A stretch of 64,000 nucleotides of DNA from Piscinibacter gummiphilus (GCF_032681285.1 NZ_CP136336.1:4575001-4639000); one strand, 5' to 3'; counted from the stretch's first letter, positions 46,745 to 56,221 are shown. Numbers and translations are program-made. The notes: generated from the sequence alone by a model not told the origin.

Positions 46745-47908
46745 TCATTTCGAGAACGACTTGCGCGAGCCGTCTTCGAACACCGCGTCGTCGCGCTGCA
46801 CCTTGCCGCTCTCGTCGAGCTCGCGCTCGCGCTGGATGCGGCCTCGCTCGTCGTGGTGGCGCTCGAGCCGCAGCTTGCCGTCGGAGTCGAAGCTCTTGTG
46901 CACGCCGAGTGGCCGCTCGTCGTAGCGGCCGACCAGGAGCCAGCGCCCTTCGAACGATGCACGCCCGTTGTCGTGATAGCGCGTGTCCTGCCGCAGCAGC
47001 TGCTCGCCGTTGCGCTCGTAGGCCTGCTTCGAGCGCAACTGGCCGTTCAGGTACCACTGCTGTTCGAGCACGAGCTCGCTGCCGCGATCGCCGGGCTTCC
47101 ACTGCCGCTCGCGCGTGAGCGTGCCGCTCTCGTGGTACTCGCGCTCCAGCGTGGTGACGCGGCGCTTGTCGCGCATCACCCATTGGCGCTCGCGGCGCTG
47201 GGTGCCGTTGTCGGAGAAGCTGCGCTCGATGCCGCCTTCGGCGCTGCTCTCGACCTGCTCGCTCGGCTTGCCGTTGGCATGCAGGGTTTCGCTGCGGCGG
47301 CGCTCGCCGCGCTCGTGCACCAGGCTGCCCGTCACGCGGCCGTCTTCGGCGTGCAGCGTCACCGTGCCGGGGCCGCGCGGGTGGCCGCACCAGGTGGCAT
47401 CGTCGGCGAAGGGCGCGAGCTGCGGCTCGGGTGCGCAGCGAAGCTGGCGCAGCTTGCCCTGCGACGTGAATTCGGCATAGGCCTGCTCGCGGCCGTCGTC
47501 GCCGTAGAAGGTGACACGCTGCAGGCTGCCCTTCGCATCCCAGCGCCGCGAGAGGCCGGCGTTGCTGCCGTTGCGCAGGTTTTCTTCCAGCACGAGCTGC
47601 TTGCCGTTGAACTCGCGTGCCACGCCGTCGCGGTTGCCGCGCTCGTTGCGGCTGTGCTCGCGCTTGACCTCGCCTTTGTCGTCGTAGAAGCGCACGAGGC
47701 CGATGAACTTGCCGTCGCGCAGCTCCTCCTCGCGCACGAGCCGGCCGGTGTCGCGGTCGCGGCAGCGCATCACGCCGGTCTTGCCGGCGGTGGTGTGGCC
47801 GTTGTTCGGGTTGACCGACTGGCCGCCGATGTCGCAGTCTTCGACGCGGGCGAGAGCGAGGCTGGGCAGGGCGCCCAGCGCCAGGAGCATGAGGTGAAGG
47901 CGTCGCAT
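46745..47908 (-). CDS. Exported MORN-like repeat protein (387 aa)
   Basis: The protein has an N-terminal signal peptide (RRLHLMLLALGALPSLALA) and then many short repeats of the MORN-variant type seen in antitoxin- and surface-associated proteins (YxxxGxLxxERxW, for example YHESGTLTRERQWKPGD and FDSDGKLRLERHHDERG). Charged Arg/Glu-rich composition and even spacing suggest an elongated beta-solenoid-like periplasmic or outer-membrane protein. No catalytic domain is seen. It may be co-transcribed with the YihY gene. Confidence 0.8.
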   Translation of the reverse strand: MRRLHLMLLALGALPSLALARVEDCDIGGQSVNPNNGHTTAGKTGVMRCRDRDTGRLVREEELRDGKFIGLVRFYDDKGEVKREHSRNERGNRDGVAREFNGKQLVLEENLRNGSNAGLSRRWDAKGSLQRVTFYGDDGREQAYAEFTSQGKLRQLRCAPEPQLAPFADDATWCGHPRGPGTVTLHAEDGRVTGSLVHERGERRRSETLHANGKPSEQVESSAEGGIERSFSDNGTQRRERQWVMRDKRRVTTLEREYHESGTLTRERQWKPGDRGSELVLEQQWYLNGQLRSKQAYERNGEQLLRQDTRYHDNGRASFEGRWLLVGRYDERPLGVHKSFDSDGKLRLERHHDERGRIQRERELDESGKVQRDDAVFEDGSRKSFSK

Positions 47909-47975
47909 AGGCGAATGCTACGCAAGCGGCCGGTGCCTATAGTGGGCTTTCATCACACAACAGGGAGGAGACCCC

Positions 47976-49253
47976 ATGCCAGCCATCGATGCGGACCTGC
48001 AGACTGCCTATGCCTACACCTTTCCCTACTACGAGATGGCGCGGCAGCGGTTCATCTCGTCTGAGGTGCAGCGCACGCCCGTCAACACCTTCGGCCACCG
48101 CCGCACGCTCGCGGACCACACGGCCCGCGCCGTCACCACCCCCAACAACGACACGCTGTATTCAAGCGCCTGGCTCGACCTGTCGGCCGGCCCGATCGAG
48201 CTGACGGTGCCGCGCATTCCCGCCGGCCGCTACTGGTCGATGCAGTTCATGGACGCCAGCACGAGCACCGTGGCCCTCCTGGGCTCGCGCGACGAGGGCG
48301 ACGGCGACTTCAAGGTCTGGATCGCCCGCCACGGCGACACCACCGACGCCCCGGCCGGCATGCGGGTGCTGCGCCTGGCCACGCGCGACGTGTGGATGCT
48401 CGGCCGCATCGTGGTCGACGGCACGCATGACCTGCCTGCCGTGCAGGCGCTGCAGGATGGTCTGCGGCTGCGGGCGGTGAAGGCCGGCAGCGCACCGGCC
48501 GGCCCCGTGGCGCCCGCCGCGCCGCGCGGCTCGCCCACCGACGGCGGCAACTACCTCGCCGTGGTCAACGACATGCTGCAACGCAGCGGCGTGCCGGCGG
48601 CCGACCAGGAACGACTCAAGCGCTGGTCGGCCTTCGGCATCGGTGTCGGCAGCGGGGCTCCCACGCCCGAGCAGGGCGCGGCGTTGACGGCCGCACTGCC
48701 CGAGCTCAACGCCTCGCTGCGCAACGGGGCGCAGCGCGCCATGAACGCCAGAGTGGTTCAGCAGTGGAGCTATCCCGACCCCGCGATCGGCACCTTCGGC
48801 ACCGACCACGCGCTGCGCGCGACCGTCGCCCTGGTCGGCCTGGCCGCCCTGCCGCCCAGCGAAGCGATCTACCTCGGCGCCGTGCCCAGCCACAGCGACA
48901 AGCCCTTCCACGGCAGCCAGCGCTACCGCGTGCGCGTGCCGGCGCAGGGCATCGACGCGAAGGCCTTCTGGTCGCTTTCGATGTACCAGGTCGAGCCCGA
49001 TGGCCGGCTCTTTTTCGTCGACAACCCGATCAGGCGCTACGCGGTGGGCAACCGCACGCCCGGCCTCGTGAAGAACGCCGACGGTTCGCTCGACCTCTAC
49101 GTGCAGCAGCAGGAGCCCACAGAGGCCACGCAGAAGGCCAACTGGCTGCCGGCACCGGCCGGCCTCTTCCGCATGACGCTGCGCGCCTACCTGCCGTCGG
49201 CGGCGATGCTCAAGGGCGAGGCGCCGCTGCCGGTGGTCGAAACGCTGCCGTGA
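47976..49253 (+). CDS. DUF1254/DUF1214 domain protein
   Basis: The 425-residue protein has the DUF1254 N-terminal block (YTFPYYEMARQRF, then TTPNNDTLYSSAWLDLS) and the DUF1214 C-terminal block (AFWSLSMYQVEPDGRLFFVD, then LYVQQQEPTEA and NWLPAPAGLFRMTLRAYLPS). No signal peptide is predicted from the N terminus. The function of this common family is unknown. It is divergent from the MORN-like gene and convergent with a TetR gene 9 bases after its stop. Confidence 0.92.
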   Translation: MPAIDADLQTAYAYTFPYYEMARQRFISSEVQRTPVNTFGHRRTLADHTARAVTTPNNDTLYSSAWLDLSAGPIELTVPRIPAGRYWSMQFMDASTSTVALLGSRDEGDGDFKVWIARHGDTTDAPAGMRVLRLATRDVWMLGRIVVDGTHDLPAVQALQDGLRLRAVKAGSAPAGPVAPAAPRGSPTDGGNYLAVVNDMLQRSGVPAADQERLKRWSAFGIGVGSGAPTPEQGAALTAALPELNASLRNGAQRAMNARVVQQWSYPDPAIGTFGTDHALRATVALVGLAALPPSEAIYLGAVPSHSDKPFHGSQRYRVRVPAQGIDAKAFWSLSMYQVEPDGRLFFVDNPIRRYAVGNRTPGLVKNADGSLDLYVQQQEPTEATQKANWLPAPAGLFRMTLRAYLPSAAMLKGEAPLPVVETLP

Positions 49254-49262
49254 GCGAAACGC

Positions 49263-49898
49263 TCACGCGTCGTTCGGGTTGGTGATCGCGCGCAGGCTCA
49301 TGCGCCGGTAGGCCTCGATCAGCGCCTTGGCCTCGCCGCGCTTGGCCGAGAGCGTGAGGCGCATGGTCTCTTCGCCGAGCTGCCACACGAGGAAGGCGAG
49401 CGTGCCGACCTTCTTCGCATCGGCTTTCGGGAACACCCGCATGATCGCGGCCGCCAGCAGCGCGCCGGCCGCACGGCTCTCGGTGAGTTGCAGCTCGGCC
49501 AGCAGCTTGTCGGCCAGCATGCCGGCGTGCAGGTCGCGCATCACCGGGTTGCTGTCCATCATCTGCTCGTAGAGATCGAGCAGGCGGGAGAACGCGGCCG
49601 ACAGGCCGGCCTTGTCGTGCACCTCCGCCAACTCGGCCTCGATGCTCGTGCGGCACTCCAGCGCGTACTTCTCGGCCAGCGTGCGGATCACGGCCCGCTT
49701 GTCGGGGAAGTACTGGTACAGCGAGCCGATCGAAATGCCGGCCGCCTGCGCCACCTCGCTCATCTTCAGCGGCTCGCTGCCCTTCTCTGCAATCAAGGCC
49801 TCGGCCACCGCGAGGATGCGGTCGAGGCGCTCCTGGCTGCGCGCCTGCAGCGGCTGGCGGCGGGCGGCGGGCAATTCGTCGGACGGCGGTGGAGACAT
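49263..49898 (-). CDS. TetR-family transcriptional regulator
   Basis: The 211-residue protein has the TetR N-terminal HTH (ARSQERLDRILAVAEALIAE, then SEVAQAAGISIGSLYQYFPDK) and a helical ligand/dimer domain. It is transcribed divergently from an NmrA-like gene, and repeated half-sites lie in the 94-base gap, so it most likely represses that gene and itself. The inducer is unknown. Confidence 0.95.
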   Translation of the reverse strand: MSPPPSDELPAARRQPLQARSQERLDRILAVAEALIAEKGSEPLKMSEVAQAAGISIGSLYQYFPDKRAVIRTLAEKYALECRTSIEAELAEVHDKAGLSAAFSRLLDLYEQMMDSNPVMRDLHAGMLADKLLAELQLTESRAAGALLAAAIMRVFPKADAKKVGTLAFLVWQLGEETMRLTLSAKRGEAKALIEAYRRMSLRAITNPNDA

Positions 49899-49925
49899 GG
49901 CGTGAGAGGGTTCTGAAAAACGGGC

Positions 49926-49978
49926 TTGACAGACAAATGTGAGTATCTATCATCTTTGAACGTGAGTATTCCTCACAT
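49926..49978 (+). promoter_or_regulatory. Promoter and TetR-type operator for the NmrA-like gene
   Basis: TTGACA (49926-49931), 16 bases, TATCAT (49948-49953) form a good sigma-70 promoter. ATGTGAG (49937-49943) and CTCACAT (49972-49978) are inverted; the latter also belongs to the tight palindrome GTGAG-TATTC-CTCAC (49962-49976). A TetR dimer from the divergent gene could bind here and occlude the -10 and start site. Confidence 0.7.
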
Positions 49979-49992
49979 TCAAGGAGCGACCC

Positions 49993-50838
49993 ATGACCTC
50001 ACCCGATACACATCCCATCCTCGTCCTCGGCGCCACCGGCAAGACCGGCAGCCGCATTGCCGCACGCCTGCGCGAGATGGGCCTGCCCGTGCGCGCCGGC
50101 TCGCGCAGTGCCACACCGGCTTTCGATTGGGAGGCCCCGGACACCTGGGGTGCCGCGCTGCATGGCGTGCGGGCGGTGTACGTGAGCTACCAGCCCGACC
50201 TGGCCGTGCCCACCGCGCTGGCCACGGTGACCGCTTTCTTCACGCTGGCGCGCGAACTGGGCGTGAAGCAACTCGTGCTGCTGTCGGGCCGCGGCGAGCG
50301 CGAGGCCGAGCAGGCCGAAGACGCGCTGCGGGCGAGCGGCGCCGACTGGACCATCCTCCGCGCCGCCTGGTTTGCGCAGAACTTCAGCGAGGGCCTGATG
50401 CTCGAGCCGCTGCTCGAAGGCGAGCTGGCTTTGCCGGTGGCCGGCGTGCGCGAGCCCTTCATCGACGTGGACGACATCGCCGAGATCGCCGTGCAGGCGC
50501 TCACCACCGATCGCCATCGCCACCAGCTGTACGAGCTGACCGGCCCGCGCAGCATCACCTTCGCGCAGGCGGTGCAGGAGATCGCCCACGCGAGCGGCCA
50601 GCCGATGCGCTACACCACCGTGCCGAACGAGGCCTATCGCGCCGCGCTGGGCGCCGCACAGACGCCACCCGAGGTGACGGCCCTGGTGATGTACCTGTTC
50701 GAGACCGTGCTCGACGGCCGCAACGAACAGGTGACCGACGGCGTGCAGCGCGCGCTCGGCCGCCCTGCGCGCGACTTCAGCGAGTTCGCGCGCCAGGCCG
50801 CGGCGGCCGGCGCGTGGCAGACGCGCCTGGCCGCCTGA
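49993..50838 (+). CDS. NmrA-like NAD(P)-binding protein
   Basis: The 281-residue atypical SDR has the dinucleotide motif LVLGATGKTGSRIAARL at the N terminus, VKQLVLLSGRGEREAEQAED, and DWTILRAAWFAQNF in place of the classical YxxxK. This is typical of NmrA/quinone-oxidoreductase-2-like proteins that sense or reduce using NADPH. It has an AAGGAGCGA ribosome-binding site. It is controlled by a TetR-regulated promoter and is convergent with the carboxylesterase gene that follows. Confidence 0.92.
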   Translation: MTSPDTHPILVLGATGKTGSRIAARLREMGLPVRAGSRSATPAFDWEAPDTWGAALHGVRAVYVSYQPDLAVPTALATVTAFFTLARELGVKQLVLLSGRGEREAEQAEDALRASGADWTILRAAWFAQNFSEGLMLEPLLEGELALPVAGVREPFIDVDDIAEIAVQALTTDRHRHQLYELTGPRSITFAQAVQEIAHASGQPMRYTTVPNEAYRAALGAAQTPPEVTALVMYLFETVLDGRNEQVTDGVQRALGRPARDFSEFARQAAAAGAWQTRLAA

Positions 50839-50844
50839 GGCCGG

Positions 50845-52854
50845 TCACTGCACCGCTGCCGCCACGCCCGTGCGCACCGTGGCGGTGGGCGTCGGGCCGA
50901 CCTCGACGAAGGTGTCGTTGGCCACCGTGTACGCCGGCCAGGTGAGGCCCGACGGCCCGGCAATGCTCGGGTTGCCGGTGCGGGCGAAGTTCGTCCACAT
51001 CGTCATCAACAGGTCGACGGTCGTCGCGTCGGCCGCGCCCCATTGCATCGAGGCATAGACATCGGCCGCGTCGCCGGCCGTGCCGGTGACGCCGTTGCCG
51101 TTCAGGTCACCGATGGGCGGCTTGGTGCCGTTGGGCAGGAGCACGAGGTTGAGGCTGTAGTTGCTCACGTGGCCCATCGGGAAGTTGAAGAGGTAGGGCA
51201 ACTCGCCGCCGTGCGCGCTCAGCAAGCCCATCGCGCTCCAGCCGTCGGGCACACGGCTGAACTTGTAGACGTACTGCGGCGCCTGGTAGTTCGGCCGCTG
51301 CGTGAGGAAGATCGGCAGCGCCGCACGCAGCGTGCTGTAGTCGCCCGAGGTCACGCCCACCATCAGCGGCACCTCGCTCGGCAGGCCGTCGGCCACGTTC
51401 TGCGCGTAGGTCTTGGTGAGGTAGCGGTAGTCGACGTTGGGGCGGTAGGTCTCGCGCGGAATGCCGTTGTCGATGTCGGCCTGCACGATGGCCTGCCAGG
51501 GCAGCGCACGCGCCTGCTCCAGCGTGGTCACATTGTTGCGCGCGAAGAGTGCGGTGCCGATGGCCTCGTTCGCGGCAAGCGACGAGGCCGGCGTGCCGGT
51601 GGCCGGAATGGGCGAAGCGCCGCTCTGCACCACCGCCTTGTGGAAGAGGCCGGTGGCCATGGGCGAGTTCATCAGCGAGTAGGTCTTACCCCCGCCGCCC
51701 GACTGGCCGAAGATGGTCACGTTGCCCGGGTTGCCGCCGAAGGCCGCGATGTTGTCGCGCACCCATTGCAGCGCCATCACCAGGTCCATCTGGCCGTAGT
51801 TGCCTGAGCCGTTGTAGCCGCTCTCGGCGGTGAGCAGCGGGTGCGACAGGTAGCCGAAGGCGCCGAGCCGGTGGTTCACCGTGACCAGCACCACGCCCTT
51901 GGTGGTGAGGCTGTCGGGGTTGTTGTACTGCTTGGAGTTGCTGGTGAGGATGGCGAAGGCCCCGCCGTGGAACCACACCATCACCGGCAGGTTGGCCGCA
52001 TTCTTCGGCGCGGTGACGTTGAGGTAGAGCGAGTCTTCGCTCATGCCACCTTCGCCGATGGATTCGAGCCGGATGTCCTGCGCCGACTGGTCGCGCCACG
52101 CGGTGGCATGGCGCAGGCCGCTCCAGGGCTGCGCCGCCTGCGGCGGGCGCCAGCGCAGGTCGCCCACCGGCGGGCGCGCGTAGGGGATGCCGAGGTACTG
52201 CCAGGTGGTGGCATTTGCTTCGAAGCCGCTCAGCTGGCCGCCGGTGGTCGTGACCACGTTGCGCGCGCTGGTCGAGCGGGTGAAGTGTTCGAGCGCGGCG
52301 GTGGTGGTGCGCGCGGTACGCGGGCGCGGGTCGAGGTCGGTGAAGACATTCGCACCGTTGAGCGCCGTGAGCAGCGGCGCGAGGCTCGTGCGGAAAGCGG
52401 CGCTGGCCTGGTCGAAGTTGATCGACGCGGCCTGCGCCGACACCACGCTGCGAACGGCATCGGTGATCTGGATGCCGTTGTTGAGGTCGCCGTCGGCGTC
52501 GAGCGTCTGCAGCAGGATCAGCTTGTTGGCCACCCGCTGGTCGGTGGCCGCCGCGGCGCCGCTCGTGATCGACAGCGGCGTGAGCGTGGCCGCCCCGCTG
52601 GCCGAGCCGAGCACGAGGTTGCCGATCGAGAAGGTGAGCGTCTCGCCCGCCTGGTAGTTGAAGCGGCCTTGCGCATCGGTGCTGCGCGCGCCGAGCGCGT
52701 CGCCCTGCACGTTGAGGCCGGCCACCGGGCTGTCGACGAAGGTGCCGGTCTGGGTGGGGGTGCCGTCGTCGTCACCCGAGCCGCAGGCGGCGACCGACAT
52801 CAGCGCCGCCAAGGCCGAAGCCAGCACCGGCAGGCGCTTGCGTGTCTGGAACAT
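50845..52854 (-). CDS. Carboxylesterase type B lipoprotein, copy 1
   Basis: The 669-residue protein has a signal ending in the lipobox VAACGSGDDD. An N-terminal appended domain (about 40-195) contains GLNVQGDALGARSTDAQGRF and LQTLDADGDLNNGIQITDAV, and a type-B carboxylesterase follows. Esterase motifs are IPYARPPVGDLRWRPPQA, EDSLYLNVTAP, the Ser nucleophile GQSGGGG and the His block SAHGGELPYLFNF. The copy at 52889 shares the same layout. They are tandem paralogues with ester-hydrolysing function of unknown substrate, tethered to the outer membrane. Confidence 0.92.
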   Translation of the reverse strand: MFQTRKRLPVLASALAALMSVAACGSGDDDGTPTQTGTFVDSPVAGLNVQGDALGARSTDAQGRFNYQAGETLTFSIGNLVLGSASGAATLTPLSITSGAAAATDQRVANKLILLQTLDADGDLNNGIQITDAVRSVVSAQAASINFDQASAAFRTSLAPLLTALNGANVFTDLDPRPRTARTTTAALEHFTRSTSARNVVTTTGGQLSGFEANATTWQYLGIPYARPPVGDLRWRPPQAAQPWSGLRHATAWRDQSAQDIRLESIGEGGMSEDSLYLNVTAPKNAANLPVMVWFHGGAFAILTSNSKQYNNPDSLTTKGVVLVTVNHRLGAFGYLSHPLLTAESGYNGSGNYGQMDLVMALQWVRDNIAAFGGNPGNVTIFGQSGGGGKTYSLMNSPMATGLFHKAVVQSGASPIPATGTPASSLAANEAIGTALFARNNVTTLEQARALPWQAIVQADIDNGIPRETYRPNVDYRYLTKTYAQNVADGLPSEVPLMVGVTSGDYSTLRAALPIFLTQRPNYQAPQYVYKFSRVPDGWSAMGLLSAHGGELPYLFNFPMGHVSNYSLNLVLLPNGTKPPIGDLNGNGVTGTAGDAADVYASMQWGAADATTVDLLMTMWTNFARTGNPSIAGPSGLTWPAYTVANDTFVEVGPTPTATVRTGVAAAVQ

Positions 52855-52888
52855 GAATCACTCCTCGTGGGGTTGGTCGTGGTCGTCA

Positions 52889-54715
52889 TCAGGGAAAGAC
52901 CGTCGAGAGGCCGCTGCGCACCTGCGGCGTGGCGGCAAGCTCGGCGAAGCTGTCGTTCGCGGTCGTGTACGCCGGCCAGGCGAAGGCGGCCGTGCTCGGG
53001 TTGCCGGTGCGGGCGAAGTTGGCCCACATCGTCATCGTGGTGTCGATGACGGTGGCGTCGGTGGCGTCGAAGCCGGCCGAGGCGAAGACGTCGGCGCCGT
53101 CGCCGGCGGTGCCGGTCACGCCATTGCCGTTCAGGTCGCCCACCACCAGCCGCGCGCCGGTGGCCGGGTCGATCACCAGGTTGAGCAGGAAATGCGTGAC
53201 CACGCTCTCGGGCGCGTTGAAGACATAGGTGAGCTCGCCGCCGTGGTAGGTCGTCACCCCACGCGCGCGCCAGCCGGCCGGCATGTGGGTGAAGAGCGCG
53301 GCGTAGTGGTTCGCGTCGCTGTGTGTCTTCATCCAGGGGAAGACCGTCTTCACCGTCTGGATGGGGTCGACGGTGTCGTTGGCATTGACGACGATCAGGA
53401 ACGGCACGTCGTTGTGCTGCCGCGATTCGAAGCTCACCCGCTCGGTGGTGGGCAGGTAGCGGTTGTCGACGTTGGTGTATGGCGTGAGGGCCGCCGCCGC
53501 GGTGACCACCTCCGTCCAGGGGCGCGCGCGCATCTCGGCCAGCGTCGCGGCATTGAGGTTCGTGGCCAGCTGCGTGCCGATGGCCTCGGCCGCGGCGAGG
53601 CTGCGCGTGTCGGGGTAGAGCGTGCCGCTCTGGCTGATGGCCTTGTGGAAGAGCCCGCGTGCAGCCGGCGAGGCCATCAGCGACAGCACCTTCCGGCCAC
53701 CGCCCGACTCGCCGAAGATGGTCACGTTGTTGGGGTCGCCGCCGAACTGCGCGATGTTGTCGCGCACCCATTGCAGCGCGGCGATCAGGTCCATCTGGCC
53801 GTAGTTGCCCGAGCCACCGTAGCCGCTCTCGGCGCTGAGGGCCGGGTGCGCGATGTAGCCGAAGGGGCCGAGGCGGTGGTTGACCGAGACCTGCACCACG
53901 CCCTTGGTGACGAGGGCCTGCGCATTGTTGAAGGGCTTGGTGTTGCTGGTGAGCGAGGTGAATCCACCGCCGTGGAACCACACCATCACCGGCAGGTTGC
54001 TCGCGGCCTTGGGCGCGGTGACGTTGAGGTAGAGGCAGTCTTCGCTCATGCCGCCTTCGCCGAAGCGCTCGAGCGCGGTCGTCTGCGCGGCCTGGTCGGC
54101 CCAGGCGACGGCGTGGCGCACGCCGCTCCACGGCTGCGGCGCCTGCGGCGGGCGCCAGCGCAAGTCACCGACGGGCGGCCGGGCGTAGGGGATGCCGAGG
54201 AACTGCCAGACGTTCGCGCTGGCCTCGTAGCCGCTGAGCTGGCCGCCGGTGGTGCCGACGACGTGGCGCGGCCGCGTCCAGCGGACGTGGTGCTCGAGCG
54301 CCGCGGTCGCGCTGCGTGCGCTGCGCGGGCGTGGGTCGAGGTCGGTGAACGCATTGGCGCCGTTCAGGGCGGCCAGCAGCGGGGCGAGGCTCGCGCGGAA
54401 GGTGGTGGTGCTCTGGGCGAAGTTGATCGACGCGGCCTGCGTGTTCACGGCGCTGCGGATCGCGGCGGTGATCTGGATGCCGTTGTTGAGGTCACCGTCG
54501 GCATCGAGCGTCTGCAGCAGCACGAGGCGGTTGTTCATCGCCGGCTCGGCCGCGGCCGTGGCGCTCATGCCGTCGACCGCGGCCACGAGCGTGTCGACGA
54601 AGTCTGGCGGCGGCGCAGGCTCGTCGTTGCCCGAGCCGCAGGCGGCGCCGGCAAGCGACAGGAGCACGGCGAGCGGCCAGCGGCCGCGGGTTCGTCGAAG
54701 CGGAAAGGAGGTCAT
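52889..54715 (-). CDS. Carboxylesterase type B lipoprotein, copy 2
   Basis: The 608-residue paralogue of copy 1 has a signal ending LAGAACGSGND, a short appended domain with the same LQTLDADGDLNNGIQITAAI segment, then the esterase core (IPYARPPVGDLRWRPPQA, EDCLYLNVTAP, nucleophile GESGGGRK, His block TYHGGELTYVFNA). It lies 34 bases upstream of copy 1 and probably shares its transcript. The appended domain is shorter than in copy 1 (the SPVAGLNVQGDALGAR part is missing). Confidence 0.92.
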   Translation of the reverse strand: MTSFPLRRTRGRWPLAVLLSLAGAACGSGNDEPAPPPDFVDTLVAAVDGMSATAAAEPAMNNRLVLLQTLDADGDLNNGIQITAAIRSAVNTQAASINFAQSTTTFRASLAPLLAALNGANAFTDLDPRPRSARSATAALEHHVRWTRPRHVVGTTGGQLSGYEASANVWQFLGIPYARPPVGDLRWRPPQAPQPWSGVRHAVAWADQAAQTTALERFGEGGMSEDCLYLNVTAPKAASNLPVMVWFHGGGFTSLTSNTKPFNNAQALVTKGVVQVSVNHRLGPFGYIAHPALSAESGYGGSGNYGQMDLIAALQWVRDNIAQFGGDPNNVTIFGESGGGRKVLSLMASPAARGLFHKAISQSGTLYPDTRSLAAAEAIGTQLATNLNAATLAEMRARPWTEVVTAAAALTPYTNVDNRYLPTTERVSFESRQHNDVPFLIVVNANDTVDPIQTVKTVFPWMKTHSDANHYAALFTHMPAGWRARGVTTYHGGELTYVFNAPESVVTHFLLNLVIDPATGARLVVGDLNGNGVTGTAGDGADVFASAGFDATDATVIDTTMTMWANFARTGNPSTAAFAWPAYTTANDSFAELAATPQVRSGLSTVFP

Positions 54716-54753
54716 CGGGGTCGTCCAGGGAGATGTCTGTTTTTTGAGGAGGA

Positions 54754-54784
54754 AGCGCCCCGCCCTGCGTCGGGGCGGGGCGCT
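54754..54784 (-). terminator. GC-rich hairpin between hydrolase genes
   Basis: Perfect 12-base arms (AGCGCCCCGCCC and GGGCGGGGCGCT) surround a short loop just after the stop of the gene ending at 54791, followed on the minus strand by a pyrimidine-rich TTCCTCC and then AAAAAA. It is a likely terminator of the upstream alpha/beta-hydrolase gene. Confidence 0.7.
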
Positions 54785-54790
54785 GCACGA

Positions 54791-56221
54791 TCAACGCGGG
54801 ATGGGCGCGGTGCTCGCCTGCTGCAGGGCCTTCGCGTGGTCGGCCGGCAGCAGGTAACCCGCTGCGAGCGCACGGTCGGCCGCGGCCTTGTACTTGTTGT
54901 AGTAGTCGGCGTGCGTCGGGTAGAGCGTGCTCAGGCGCGAAGCGGTGAACGCCTCATGGCTGCCCGAGGTGGTGCAGGCAAAGAGGTCGAGGAACTCGAA
55001 CGAGCCGGTGGTCGAGTTGTCGATGCCGTAGGTGGCGATGGGCACGTCGATCTCGGGCAGGCGCAGGCCGCCGAGGGCGTTGCCGTAGCTGTCGCGCTGG
55101 ATGCGGTTGAGCAGCGAGCTGCGCGTGATGCGCGGCGCGGTGGGCGGCAGCGTGCCCTGCTTCATCCACTTCACGAGGTGGCTGTAGACGGCGTTCTGCA
55201 CGCGGTAGAAGGGCATGCGGTTGGCCGGCTTCTCGCACGAGGCGGGCGGACGGGTGCTCACCGAATACACACCTTCGAGCATGTACTGGTCGGAGTGCGA
55301 CGAACCGGCCACTTCCCAGTAGCGGATCTTGGCGCTGTCGGTGGCCTTGGAGGTGTCGGACTGCGAGTTCACGTCCATCTCCGACTGCAGCTGGAACACC
55401 GGGTGCGATGCATCGGAGCGGATCACCGTGCTCGACGGCGTGCCGCGCAGGTCGCCCGACGAGAGCTTGATGCCCGAGTTGCCGCGGCCGTGGATCACGA
55501 AGCCGTCGAACACACGCTCCAGCGGCTGGATCGCGTTGACGTAGGTGGTGAGCCGCAGCGCCGATTGCGAGTGGCCGGTGGCGACGATCTTCTGCGGCAC
55601 GAGGCCGCCGAGCAGCACCTGGTACTGGTCGCGCACGGCCTTGGCGGCCTGCGAGAGGATGTCGTAGGAGATGTCGTCGTTGGGCAGGTTGCCGGCGGCG
55701 TAGCGCGTCGGGTTCTTCTCCTTCGACCCTTCGAGCCCGGTCTTCTGGTTGGTGAGGCCGACGTAGGCGTAGCCCTGGCGCAGGAATTCCTCCTTGGCCA
55801 TGATCCAGTCGATGTCGAGCACGTAGCCGGAGCTGACGTTGAGCCACTCGACGATCACGATGCCGTTGAACTTCGTCGGGTCGGCCGGGCGGCGCACCAG
55901 CAGCGGCGTGTTGTACGGCGTGTTGCTGGAGTAGACGTAGGCGCTCCACTTGCCGTCGGAGCGCAGCGTGCTCGACGCGCGGTAGGTGCGCGCCAGCCCC
56001 GAGATGAAGAACTCGCGGTCGGTGTAGCCGGCGGCCGAGATCTGCGCGCTGCGGTCGAGGAAGTGGCCGCCGACGGGCGCGGCCTGGATGGCCGCCTGCG
56101 GCACGGCGGCCCACGCCGCAACGGCGCCGATCGCGAGCAAGGCCGCGGTCGCGGCCGATTTCAGGTGCCGGGCGAGCGTGAAAGCACGCCGCGCACCCGG
56201 TGCATGGGTGAGGTGGGTCAT
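54791..56221 (-). CDS. Exported alpha/beta-hydrolase (PF20091-like)
   Basis: The 476-residue protein starts at the ATG with a CAGGAGA site and has a Sec signal (ATAALLAIGAVAAWAAVPQA). The core has NGIVIVEWLNVSSGYVLDID, the nucleophile ATGHSQSALRLTTYVNA and ADYYNKYKAAADRALAAGYL near the end, the layout of the large alpha/beta-hydrolase-domain family found in environmental bacteria. Substrate unknown. It precedes two carboxylesterase lipoproteins and follows an AraC gene, all on the minus strand. Confidence 0.85.
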   Translation of the reverse strand: MTHLTHAPGARRAFTLARHLKSAATAALLAIGAVAAWAAVPQAAIQAAPVGGHFLDRSAQISAAGYTDREFFISGLARTYRASSTLRSDGKWSAYVYSSNTPYNTPLLVRRPADPTKFNGIVIVEWLNVSSGYVLDIDWIMAKEEFLRQGYAYVGLTNQKTGLEGSKEKNPTRYAAGNLPNDDISYDILSQAAKAVRDQYQVLLGGLVPQKIVATGHSQSALRLTTYVNAIQPLERVFDGFVIHGRGNSGIKLSSGDLRGTPSSTVIRSDASHPVFQLQSEMDVNSQSDTSKATDSAKIRYWEVAGSSHSDQYMLEGVYSVSTRPPASCEKPANRMPFYRVQNAVYSHLVKWMKQGTLPPTAPRITRSSLLNRIQRDSYGNALGGLRLPEIDVPIATYGIDNSTTGSFEFLDLFACTTSGSHEAFTASRLSTLYPTHADYYNKYKAAADRALAAGYLLPADHAKALQQASTAPIPR

